Position numbers and translations under genes: made by a program. The notes beneath the pieces were generated by a model. The model did not search any database. It saw nothing but the letters and a program-made list of their open reading frames with translations, and was not told the DNA's origin. Below are positions 27,749 through 36,467 of a DNA stretch of 36,467 nucleotides, one piece after another. The stretch's first letter is position 1. Each line of letters begins with the position of its first letter. This DNA comes from Roseomonas sp. (GTDB lineage: Bacteria; Pseudomonadota; Alphaproteobacteria; Acetobacterales; Acetobacteraceae), in NCBI GenBank assembly GCA_020249825.1, contig JADCEX010000131.1:1-36467 (forward strand). The letters run 5' to 3'.

Positions 27749-28840
27749 ATGAAGACCAAGGCAAGCACGCCGCAGCCGGGGGGCAAAAGACGCAGGAAAA
27801 CCGGCGCCCCCAAGGTGCGGCTGGAAGAAGTGGCGCTGGAAGCCGGCGTTTCTGCCGCCACCGTGTCACGCGTGCTCAACAATGCCTCATTGGTCACGCA
27901 GGATTTGCGGGAAAAGGTACTGAAGGCGACATCGAAGCTCGGTTATGTCGCGCATGGCGCGGCAAGGGCGCTCGCGTCGCGCCGATCGCGCGTGCTGGGC
28001 GCGGTGGTGCCCAACCTTTCAAACACGATCTTTTCCGACATGATTGAAGGCTTTCAGCAGCGGCTGGAACCGCAGGGCTACACCATGCTGCTGGCCACCT
28101 TCAATTATGATGAGGCGGCGGAATTTCGCAGTGTCCGCACCATGATCGAACGCGGCGTGGATGGGCTTGTGCTGGTTGGTGTGACCCACAGCAAGGAACT
28201 TGAACTGCTGCTGAATAGCTCTGGCATTCCCTTCGTACAGACCTGGGCGCCGGCACGGGCCAGCGCACACCCCACCATTGGCTATGACAACGCGACTGCC
28301 GCGCGGCTACTGGTGGATCACCTTGTCGGGCTGGGGCACCGCGATATCGGGGTTGTGGCAGGGCTTACCCAGCATAATGACCGCGTGCGGGCGCGCATCG
28401 CCGGTCTGCGCGCAGCGATGCGCCGCCACCGCATTTCGCTGCCGGCCGACCGCATCGTCCAGACCGAGTATCGCATCACCAAGGTACGAGAGGCTTTCCG
28501 CGTGCTTCAGCGAAACGGCGAGTTACCGACAGCCTTGATCGCCAATAATGACGTCGTAGCGCTTGGCCTGCTGCTGGAAGCGCAGGCGCAGGGCATCCGC
28601 GTGCCAGCGCAGCTTTCGATTGTCGGAGTCGGCGATCTTGAGATCGTGACGCATATGCGGCCACCGCTGACGACGTTGCGTTCGCCGAAGCATACAATCG
28701 GCGCCATGGCAGCCGACTACCTGCTTGCCCGCATCAGCGGGCATGACTTCGCCATACCCGAAGAACTCCCGCTTGAACTCGTGGTCCGGGGTTCTACCGC
28801 CCCGCCGCGCACGACCCGCCGCAAGGATATTTCAGCATGA
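27749..28840 (+). CDS. LacI family transcriptional regulator
   Basis: VRLEEVALEAGVSAATVSRVLNNASLVTQDLREKVLKATSKLGYVAHGAARALASRRS; periplasmic-binding-like C-terminal domain. Confidence 0.95.
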   Translation: MKTKASTPQPGGKRRRKTGAPKVRLEEVALEAGVSAATVSRVLNNASLVTQDLREKVLKATSKLGYVAHGAARALASRRSRVLGAVVPNLSNTIFSDMIEGFQQRLEPQGYTMLLATFNYDEAAEFRSVRTMIERGVDGLVLVGVTHSKELELLLNSSGIPFVQTWAPARASAHPTIGYDNATAARLLVDHLVGLGHRDIGVVAGLTQHNDRVRARIAGLRAAMRRHRISLPADRIVQTEYRITKVREAFRVLQRNGELPTALIANNDVVALGLLLEAQAQGIRVPAQLSIVGVGDLEIVTHMRPPLTTLRSPKHTIGAMAADYLLARISGHDFAIPEELPLELVVRGSTAPPRTTRRKDISA

Positions 28841-31449
28841 CAACTGCGCCGAGCACCCTGCCACTCACGCGCGACAAGGCTGGGCACCTACCAGGCATGC
28901 TGGAGGGTTTGCGTGTTGTGGAAATGGCTGATGAGACAGCCGAATATGTCGGCATGGCACTCGCCGGCCTGGGTGCTGAGGTCATCAAGGTTGAACCGCC
29001 GCAGGGTGCTTCCACCCGTGCCATCGGACCCTTCCTGGATGATGAACCCGGCCCCGAGCGTTCGCTGCATTTCTGGGGCTATAATCGCGGCAAGCGGTCT
29101 GTCGTGCTCGACCTTGACACGCCGGACGGCCAGCAGAAATTCCGACAGCTTCTTGCTTCCGCCGATATCTACCTTGATGCGAGCGAGGGAAAGGCGGCTT
29201 CTGCACTGGGCATCGCGGCGCGCAATATCGCGGCGGAGTTTCCCGGCCTGATCGCCGCACGCATGTCGCCTTTTGGTGATGAGGGGCCCTGGAAGGATCA
29301 CAAGGCATCGGACCTGATCCACCTGGCGCTGGGCGGAATCATGATGAATTGCGGCTATGATCCTGATCCGTCCAAGCATTACGATTTGCCGCCGATCGCG
29401 CCGCAGCTTTGGCACGCCTACCACATCGCCGGTGACCAGATGGTTGTGGGTATCCTCGCCGCGCTGATCCATCGCCTGCATACGGGCGAAGGCCAGGATC
29501 TGTGCGTGGCGATTCACGAAGCGGTCTCAAAGAATACTGAGCTTGATATCATGTCCTGGGTGATGCGGCGCGCGCCGTTATTCCGCCAGACCTGCCGGCA
29601 CGCAATCGAAAAACCGACGCATGTGCCAAGCATTGGCCATACCAAGGATGGGCGCTGGTACATCGCTGCCGGTGTGTCGGTACGCGACCAGACAAGTCTT
29701 GTGCCCTTTCTAACGGGCTATGGCATGGCAGCCGACCTACAGGCGCCGGGTGGAAATGCTGATACCAAGGCGCGCAACGTTCCCGGCTCGGGCGCGGATG
29801 ACGAGAAGAAGTCTCATGTGCTTGAGATCGTGCAGCGCTTCATCCGATCCTTTCGCTACGAAACAATGCCGTGGCGGGAAGCGCAGGCGGCTGGGCTGCT
29901 GTGGTCGCCGCTGCGCAAACCGCACGAAAACGTGCTTGACGCGCATTGGCAGACGCGCGGCACCTTTGCCGAGGTAGAGCATCCCGAACATGGGCGCGCC
30001 TACCACTATCCGGTTAGCCGATGGCTCTCATCCGGGACGGTCTGGAAATCCGGCCGCCGCGCCCCGCTGCTGGGCGAGGATACAGCAGCCGTGCTTGGCG
30101 CGCTGGCGCCGAGGAAGCCGCTGACGCAGCCGGCAAGGCCGCGCAGTGATGCACCGCCGCGGCCTTCCCCGCACGCAAAGCCGTTTCCCTTGCAGGGCGT
30201 GCGGATCTTCGATTTTTCCTGGTTCCTTGCCTCGGCTGGCGGTACGCGCTTCGCCGCGGCGCTGGGTGCGGATGTCATCAAGGTCGAATGGAAGGACAAT
30301 CCCGACACGCGCCTCGCGGCCATGTCGCCCGTTGGCGGGCGTGCAGCGCGAGAGGCAGCGACGGCACCGCTCAAGGGTGTCACCGATTCCGACATGGGCG
30401 GGCAGTTCAACAATAAGAATTCAGGCAAAAGCGGCATCTCGCTCAATATCCGCCATCCCAAGGGCATGGAGATTGCGCGCCGCCTGATCGCGATGTCGGA
30501 CGTGGTGGCGGAAGGTTTTTCACCTGGTGTGCTTCAGCGCCTTGGCCTGGGCTACGATGTTCTGCGGTCGCTCCGGCCCGACATCATCTATGTGCAGCAA
30601 TCTGGCATGGGCGGCATTGGCACCTATGGGCGTTTCCGCACCATTGGCCCTGTCGCTGCGGCCTTTGCCGGCACTTCTGAGATGTCGGGCCTGCCCGAAC
30701 CAGCCATGCCCGCGGGCTGGGGTTATTCCTTCCTCGACTGGATCGGCGCCTATAGCTTCGCAACAGCGATCATTGGCGCGCTTTATCACCGCGACCGCAC
30801 CGGCCAGGGGCAATGGATTGATAGTTCGCAATGCGAGTCTGGCATTTTCCTGAAGCCGGTACCGATCCTCGACTGGTCGGCGAATGGGCGAAGCTGGAGC
30901 CGCATCGGCAACCGTTCTCCCTATAAGCCGGCCGCGCCGCATGGCGCCTATCGCTGCGCCGGGCAGGACCGCTGGATTGCCATTGCCGTCTTTGACGAAG
31001 CCCAATGGCATGCACTTGTTCGCGTGGCAGGTCGCCCGGCATGGCTGGCGGAGCCGCGCTTTGCGACGCTGGAGAGCCGCCTGTTGCACCAGGGCCTGCT
31101 GGATATTGCGATAACGGAATGGACGCAGGATCAGGATGCCTATGCCTGCATGGCGGCGCTGCAGGCGGCTGGCGTGCCGGCGGGTGTCTGCCAAACGGCA
31201 GAGGACCGGTGCGACAATGACCCGCAACTTCCGGCACTCTCCTGGCTCACGGAAGTAACCGGCACCAAGATCGGCCGCTGGCCGGTAACCGAGATTCCAA
31301 CGAAGCTTTCTGCAACGCCGCCCTATAGCGGCGGCATCATCAACCGCGGCGCACCTGGCTATGGTGAGGATAATGCCCGCATCCTGGGTGAGTTGCTCGG
31401 TTACTCCTCCGCGCAGGTCGCGGCGCTGGCCGAAGAAGGGGTAATTTGA
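28837..31449 (+). CDS. Tandem (two-domain) CaiB/BaiF-type class III CoA-transferase
   Basis: Two copies of the fold: LEGLRVVEMADETAEYVGMALAGLGAEVIKVEPP and LQGVRIFDFSWFLASAGGTRFAAALGADVIKVEWK in a single 870-aa ORF. Confidence 0.93.
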   Translation: MTTAPSTLPLTRDKAGHLPGMLEGLRVVEMADETAEYVGMALAGLGAEVIKVEPPQGASTRAIGPFLDDEPGPERSLHFWGYNRGKRSVVLDLDTPDGQQKFRQLLASADIYLDASEGKAASALGIAARNIAAEFPGLIAARMSPFGDEGPWKDHKASDLIHLALGGIMMNCGYDPDPSKHYDLPPIAPQLWHAYHIAGDQMVVGILAALIHRLHTGEGQDLCVAIHEAVSKNTELDIMSWVMRRAPLFRQTCRHAIEKPTHVPSIGHTKDGRWYIAAGVSVRDQTSLVPFLTGYGMAADLQAPGGNADTKARNVPGSGADDEKKSHVLEIVQRFIRSFRYETMPWREAQAAGLLWSPLRKPHENVLDAHWQTRGTFAEVEHPEHGRAYHYPVSRWLSSGTVWKSGRRAPLLGEDTAAVLGALAPRKPLTQPARPRSDAPPRPSPHAKPFPLQGVRIFDFSWFLASAGGTRFAAALGADVIKVEWKDNPDTRLAAMSPVGGRAAREAATAPLKGVTDSDMGGQFNNKNSGKSGISLNIRHPKGMEIARRLIAMSDVVAEGFSPGVLQRLGLGYDVLRSLRPDIIYVQQSGMGGIGTYGRFRTIGPVAAAFAGTSEMSGLPEPAMPAGWGYSFLDWIGAYSFATAIIGALYHRDRTGQGQWIDSSQCESGIFLKPVPILDWSANGRSWSRIGNRSPYKPAAPHGAYRCAGQDRWIAIAVFDEAQWHALVRVAGRPAWLAEPRFATLESRLLHQGLLDIAITEWTQDQDAYACMAALQAAGVPAGVCQTAEDRCDNDPQLPALSWLTEVTGTKIGRWPVTEIPTKLSATPPYSGGIINRGAPGYGEDNARILGELLGYSSAQVAALAEEGVI

Positions 31450-31453
31450 GGCC

Positions 31454-32245
31454 GTGATGCAGGGCCCTGCCTGGGAACAGGATATTGTCTTCATCGGCGA
31501 TATCCATCGTCAGTGGCGGCATGTCGCGCAGGGCCTTGCCAAGGCCAGGCGGCGGCCCCGCGTCGCGGTACTGCTCGGGGACATGGAATGCGACCAGCCG
31601 CTTGATGTTGCGGCGGCGCCGCTGCTCGATGCCGGGATCGAAGTGCACTGGATCTGGGGCAATCATGATTATGATGGCGGGCCCGAAATGTGGACCAACC
31701 TGGTGGATGCGGGCCGCAATCCGCGCACCCGCCAGGGGGAACTCAATGCGCGTGTCACCGATATTGGCGGGCTGCGCATCGCCGGGCTGGGTGGCACCTT
31801 CCGCCGCCGTGTCTGGGAACCGCCGGGGGCACCTCAGTTACATTCTCGCAATGATCTACCGGCAGACATGACCCGCCTTGGTCCCGACTGGACCGAGGCG
31901 CAGCGCCGCTCAATGGCCGATGCGTTGGCCGCCATGGCAATCTGGCCCGAGGATGTGGAGGCGCTGTCTGCCCTACGTGCCGATGTGCTGGTGACGCATG
32001 AGGCACCATCGAGCCATCCACAGGGCGTTTCAGCGCTCGACGCATTGGCGCGACGGATGGGCGCGCGGCTCGTCATCCATGGGCACCATCATGTCTGTTA
32101 CCGCGCGCGCGCTGAGGATGGGCTGGAGGTGCAGGGCGTCGGTGCTGGATGGGGCATGGGGATTGATGGCCGGCCTTGGTGGCCGGGTGAAGCTGATCGC
32201 TGGTTGGGCCAAGCACCCGCCGGCTGGTCGCATCTTCAAGGATAG
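31454..32245 (+). CDS. Metallophosphoesterase family protein
   Basis: IVFIGDIHRQW, VAVLLGDMECD, WIWGNHDYD, DVLVTHEAP, LVIHGHHH calcineurin-like metal motifs. Start GTG 31454 or ATG 31457. Confidence 0.93.
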   Translation: MMQGPAWEQDIVFIGDIHRQWRHVAQGLAKARRRPRVAVLLGDMECDQPLDVAAAPLLDAGIEVHWIWGNHDYDGGPEMWTNLVDAGRNPRTRQGELNARVTDIGGLRIAGLGGTFRRRVWEPPGAPQLHSRNDLPADMTRLGPDWTEAQRRSMADALAAMAIWPEDVEALSALRADVLVTHEAPSSHPQGVSALDALARRMGARLVIHGHHHVCYRARAEDGLEVQGVGAGWGMGIDGRPWWPGEADRWLGQAPAGWSHLQG

Positions 32246-32250
32246 GTTCC

Positions 32251-33018
32251 ATGCGAATAACTGACCTTGCCGGCAAGGCCGTTCTCATCACCGGTGCATC
32301 CACCGGCATCGGGGCTGCCGTGGCCAAGGGCTTCGCCGCGCAGGGCGCGCGCGTTGCGGTGCATTATAATTCCAGCGAAGCCCAGGCGTTGCAGGTGCTG
32401 GAGGAGATCCGCGCCGCGGGCGGCAACGCCATCGCATTGCGGGCCGATGTCCGTTCCGTTGATTCTTGCCGGGGCTTGGTTGCTGAGGCACAACAACGTC
32501 TTGGGGCGCTTGATGTGTTGGTGAACAATGCCGGTGGTGTGGTGAAGCGGCACCCGTTGCACGAGATTGATGACGCGCTCTATGACGATATCGTTAACCT
32601 GAATGCACGCTCAGTCTTCGCCTGTTCGCGCGCTGCGGTGCCGATCATGCAGGCGCAGGGTGGTGGCGCGATCATTTCCACCACATCCATCGCAGCGCGT
32701 ACCGGTGGCGGCAGCAAATCCACGCTCTATGCCGCTTCAAAGGCATTTGTTTCGACCTTCAGCCGCGGATTGGCGAAGGAGGTCGCGCGTTACGGTATTC
32801 GCGTGAACGCCATTGCGCCGGGTGTGATCGGCAAGCCAGACAAGGCGAAGACAACGCCAAACCATCAGCTTGAGGCTTCGATCAAGCTGACACCCATGCG
32901 GCGAATCGGCACCGTTGAGGAATGCGTCGGCGCCTATCTTTTTCTGGCTTCCCAGGAGATGGCGGGCTTCATCACCGGTCAGGTGATTGAGGTGAATGGC
33001 GGGCTTCATATGCCCTGA
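32251..33018 (+). CDS. SDR family oxidoreductase (3-oxoacyl-ACP reductase-like)
   Basis: AVLITGASTGIGAAVAKGFAAQGARVAVHYNSSE, NNAGG, YAASKAFVSTFSRGLAKEVARYGIRVNAIAPGVI, EVNGG. Confidence 0.94.
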   Translation: MRITDLAGKAVLITGASTGIGAAVAKGFAAQGARVAVHYNSSEAQALQVLEEIRAAGGNAIALRADVRSVDSCRGLVAEAQQRLGALDVLVNNAGGVVKRHPLHEIDDALYDDIVNLNARSVFACSRAAVPIMQAQGGGAIISTTSIAARTGGGSKSTLYAASKAFVSTFSRGLAKEVARYGIRVNAIAPGVIGKPDKAKTTPNHQLEASIKLTPMRRIGTVEECVGAYLFLASQEMAGFITGQVIEVNGGLHMP

Positions 33019-33115
33019 ACGCGGGGGGCGCGGCCAGACGCAGCTTTGAAGGCAGCCGGTTTTGCGCAGCAGAGCAAAGAAGGTGTGGCAAAGCGGAAAT
33101 CCAAGGTCAGACCAC

Positions 33116-33765
33116 TCAGCCCGCTGTCAGGCGTGCAAGATCCTTGATGATAATCCGCTGCCGACCGCAAACGATGACCCCGGCATGCGCCAGCCGAGAC
33201 AATTCGCGTGAAACCGATTCCCTGGTTGTCGCCAGGCGTGCCGCCAAGGCCTGATGGGTCGGCGCCGGGTGGATAAGCGCTTCACCCGAAACAAAGCCCT
33301 GCAAAAGAGCAAGCCGTCGCAATTCCAGCCGCAACCTGTCGCCAAGTTTCAGCGTGGCCATTTCATAAAGCTGCGCGGACATGGCGCGCGCACGCTTGGT
33401 GATCATTTGCGCCATCGCCATGGCGAAATCTGGCTCGCTGCGCATCAAACCAAGAAAGCGTTCACGCGGCAGGCGGACAAGAATTGCCTGCGTGATGGTC
33501 TCCACGCTTGCTGAGCGGGGTAGCCCGTCAATGGCGGCGAATTCACCGAAACAATCGCCCGCTTCCATGACACGAAACGCAACCTCCACCCGTTTGCCGA
33601 CAAGGCACGGACAAGTAGCTGCCCCTGCTGCAAAAAATAAAGATCCTGATCGAGCGAGTTCTCCTCGATCACGGTTTTTCCGGGACCAAAGGAAAGGGGA
33701 ACACAAGCGGCAAGCACCTTTTCGCGAAGGGCGGGTGAGAGCGATTGCAGGATTTCAGGAACCAT
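33116..33765 (-). pseudogene. Frameshifted Crp/Fnr family transcriptional regulator
   Basis: cNMP-domain N-terminus (MVPEILQSLSPALREKVLAACVPLSFGPGKTVIEENSLDQDLYFLQQGQLLVRALSA) is in one frame; KRVEVAFRVMEAGDCFGEFAAIDG...HQALAARLATTRESVSRELSRLAHAGVI is in another; junction near 33590-33600. Confidence 0.85.
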
Positions 33766-33916
33766 TTTCTTTGTCCGGACTCGGCTTGGGTTGGCCCCAT
33801 CGGCCAGGAAACAAATGATTAGCGCGCTTTGTACCAAAGGTCACAGAGCAGATCACCGGCCTGTGCTGAATGTCTCCCTGCGGGCCGAGGCCCGGGGCAA
33901 CCAGGGGGGGCAGGCC

Positions 33917-34129
33917 ATGTATTCCGAATTCAACTCACCACTTCTCGGCCATGCGCTGCTTGGCGCGGTCTTGGCGATCTTTGCGCTGGGGATGGTGTTC
34001 TGGCTCCTTCTCGCCTTCCGCTCCGTCTGCGCGGTGGTTTGGAAGCTTTCCGCGCTTGAAGGCGCATTGCTCGGCGGCCTGACAACAAAAGCCGAACCGG
34101 CACCTCAACTGAAAACCAGCGCGCCATGA
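33917..34129 (+). CDS. Small putative single-pass membrane protein
   Basis: 70 aa MYSEFNSPLLGHALLGAVLAIFALGMVFWLLLAFRSVCAVVWKL; one hydrophobic segment; ATGA overlap with the following ORF. Confidence 0.5.
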   Translation: MYSEFNSPLLGHALLGAVLAIFALGMVFWLLLAFRSVCAVVWKLSALEGALLGGLTTKAEPAPQLKTSAP

Positions 34130-34380
34130 TTACGGCGGTCTTCCTGATGCATTTCTTCCTCTGTGGCCCCTTCGAAATGTACTGCGAGGAAGGGCGCATG
34201 ACCCATCATTCCTGCGCCGCCGCCGAGGCTTGGCTGCGTGCCGGCCTCAAGCCTGATCAGGCGCTGTTGATCGCTGGTTGTGAAGCCACTGACCAACACA
34301 ACCCCAGCGCTGCCTCACTGTTGGAGGAACCAGCGGTGCCCCTGCTGGCTGCCCGGAAAGTCACGGCAGGAGGTAATTGA
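34126..34380 (+). CDS. Small hypothetical protein with N-terminal hydrophobic segment and several Cys
   Basis: 84 aa MITAVFLMHFFLCGPFEMYCEEGRMTHHSCAAAEAWLRAGLKPDQALLIAGC; starts in the stop of the preceding ORF. Confidence 0.45.
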   Translation: MITAVFLMHFFLCGPFEMYCEEGRMTHHSCAAAEAWLRAGLKPDQALLIAGCEATDQHNPSAASLLEEPAVPLLAARKVTAGGN

Positions 34381-34381
34381 T

Positions 34382-34978
34382 ATGCCGCCGGGCCTTTCCT
34401 TATGGGTGAGCCATCGCGGCTGGCTGGTCGTGCTTGGTGCCTTCCTTATTCAGGTGGTTGGCTTTGGTGCGATTTACTCGAGTTCTGCCTTCTCGGCGGA
34501 AATCGCGGCAAGCCTCGGCCTGGATCACGCGGATGGCCTACGCAAAATGGCGACGGCAAATGAACCCGCACCACTGGCCCATCGCGTCGCGTGGATAGGC
34601 GAAGTGGGCATTCGCGACTTTATTGGTCCAGCGGAATATGCCTGGAACTACAACGTCTCAGGCGGCGCGCCTGGTTTCGCCTTGCCGCACAGGAATGCGG
34701 CGATCCTGCTGCTGCATGGCGCGGAAGATCCGGCCAACCCGGCCGAGGCTTGCGCTTCCTTATGCGAAGGCCTGCGTGCCACGGGCGCCGAGGTTGGTCA
34801 TCAGGAAGTGCCAGGTGCCGGCTATGCCTGGGATTATCCGCAATTTGGATCAACGCGGGAAGTGATGCTGCCCGCACCCGGCACGGCTGGGCGCGTCGCT
34901 GCCCGCCCCTGGCCCGCCATGGCAGCGCAAACGGCGGCAACAGTGGCCGGGTTTTTCGCCATGACCCTGGCGCGGTAA
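34382..34978 (+). pseudogene. Chimeric remnant: MFS transporter N-terminus joined to dienelactone hydrolase C-terminus
   Basis: SHRGWLVVLGAFLIQVVGFGAIYSSSAFSAEIAASLG (MFS TM1) continues directly into a DLH-like C-terminal half (AAILLLHGAEDPANPAEACASLCEGLRATGAEVGHQEVPGAGYAWDYPQFG). Confidence 0.65.
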
Positions 34979-35053
34979 TCCCATGAGACCCGCAATGCAC
35001 CGCACGGCGCCCACCCGCCATGAACGCCCCATGGATGGAATGTTGAGGACGTC

Positions 35054-35698
35054 ATGACCCTTGAAGCGACCACCCTTTCCTACACGCTACTGCTGAATTT
35101 CGCCCTTGGCTATTTCGCCATCTTGGCCACGCCGGGACCGAATATGTTGACCATTGGTACCATGGCAGCGCTGCGCGGCTTTCGGGCCGCCTTGCCCTTC
35201 TGCCTTGGCGTCGCACTCGGTGCCGGCTTGGTGGCTGACGCGACTTCGCTGCTGCTTGAAGCCTTTGCAGGCTCCCATAGCCTGGAAATGGTGGGGCGCG
35301 TTGTGGCGGGCACCTTTTTGATGGCGCTCGCGTTTCGCATCATCTGCGCCCGCGCGCCGCGTCTTTCAAACCAATCCCTGTTTTCCGAGCCGCAGATGCT
35401 GAACAACTGGGCGGTTGGACTTGGGACGGGCTTTTTCATTGCGCTTACCAATCCGGTCACGGCGGCTTATTGCTTTGCGCAATTCATCGGCCCCTTGGCG
35501 CAGAGTAATGTGGCACCCTGGGCAATTTTACTGGTTGCGACGCAGGCGCTGCTTTTCGGCCTGCTGACGGCGACACTTTTTGCGCATCCCTTCATGCGCC
35601 ACGTGGCCTTCACCTATCATCGCCCAGTCTGCGCCCTTTCCGGCATGGTATTGATGAGCCTTGGCCTGCTGATGCTTCTGCCGGTTACGCTGGAATGA
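35054..35698 (+). CDS. LysE family translocator
   Basis: LNFALGYFAILATPGPNMLTIGTMAALRGFRAALPFCLGVALGAG...FFIALTNPVTAAYCFAQF. Confidence 0.9.
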   Translation: MTLEATTLSYTLLLNFALGYFAILATPGPNMLTIGTMAALRGFRAALPFCLGVALGAGLVADATSLLLEAFAGSHSLEMVGRVVAGTFLMALAFRIICARAPRLSNQSLFSEPQMLNNWAVGLGTGFFIALTNPVTAAYCFAQFIGPLAQSNVAPWAILLVATQALLFGLLTATLFAHPFMRHVAFTYHRPVCALSGMVLMSLGLLMLLPVTLE

Positions 35699-35894
35699 CA
35701 TGATTGGCGCTGAGGGTTGCATTTTCCGTCGTCAAATCACGTGAGACCCTTTGGCGCGCTGGTCAACAGATTATCTGAACCGCCCCAAGTTTGCCGGAGG
35801 CTGTTTTGCTTAAGTTACGCTGCCATGGCTGGTTGTGCCAGTGAGGCAAAGGTGCGTTCCTCGGCTTCCGCGGGCGGAATATACCCGATTGGTG

Positions 35895-36455
<561 letters not shown>

Positions 36456-36467
36456 GACCAGGCGGAA

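Noticed and set aside
33580-33610. Programmed ribosomal frameshifting in the Crp/Fnr gene
   Set aside because: The junction lacks a recognisable slippery heptamer or obvious downstream stem-loop/pseudoknot; mutation or sequencing error is simpler.

Overview
The window is a high-GC, alphaproteobacterial-looking chromosomal segment, possibly Acetobacteraceae/Roseomonas-like (taxon is inference only). Left part (0-14 kb): CMD/AhpD-like protein, TPR protein, RidA, the dut-coaBC pair, a stand-alone protein with an FtsK-gamma-like winged helix, an orphan Bug receptor, an SDR, an amidohydrolase, an SH3-domain protein, a three-gene split-beta nitrile hydratase/thiocyanate hydrolase-like operon, a lone sulfotransferase next to a decayed AspT-type antiporter, and an LLM oxidoreductase + CMD pair. 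Middle (13.8-20.3 kb): an Fbp-type ABC importer whose permease/ATPase genes converge on its likely binding-protein gene, plus a second orphan Bug receptor. Main accessory locus (20.5-33.0 kb): a tightly packed single-strand gene run with a perfect LacI-type operator palindrome upstream. It encodes a 23-aa leader ORF, a thiolase-fold protein lacking the nucleophilic Cys, a DUF35 partner, a complete Dpp-type ABC importer, a LacI regulator, an 870-aa tandem CoA-transferase, a metallophosphoesterase and an SDR. It is the best candidate for an undescribed uptake/catabolic system. Right part (33-36.5 kb) is decaying: a frameshifted Crp/Fnr regulator, an MFS::dienelactone-hydrolase chimera, LysE, and an IS3-family element carrying a frameshift, a nested MITE-like insertion in CTAG, and an adjacent large palindrome.
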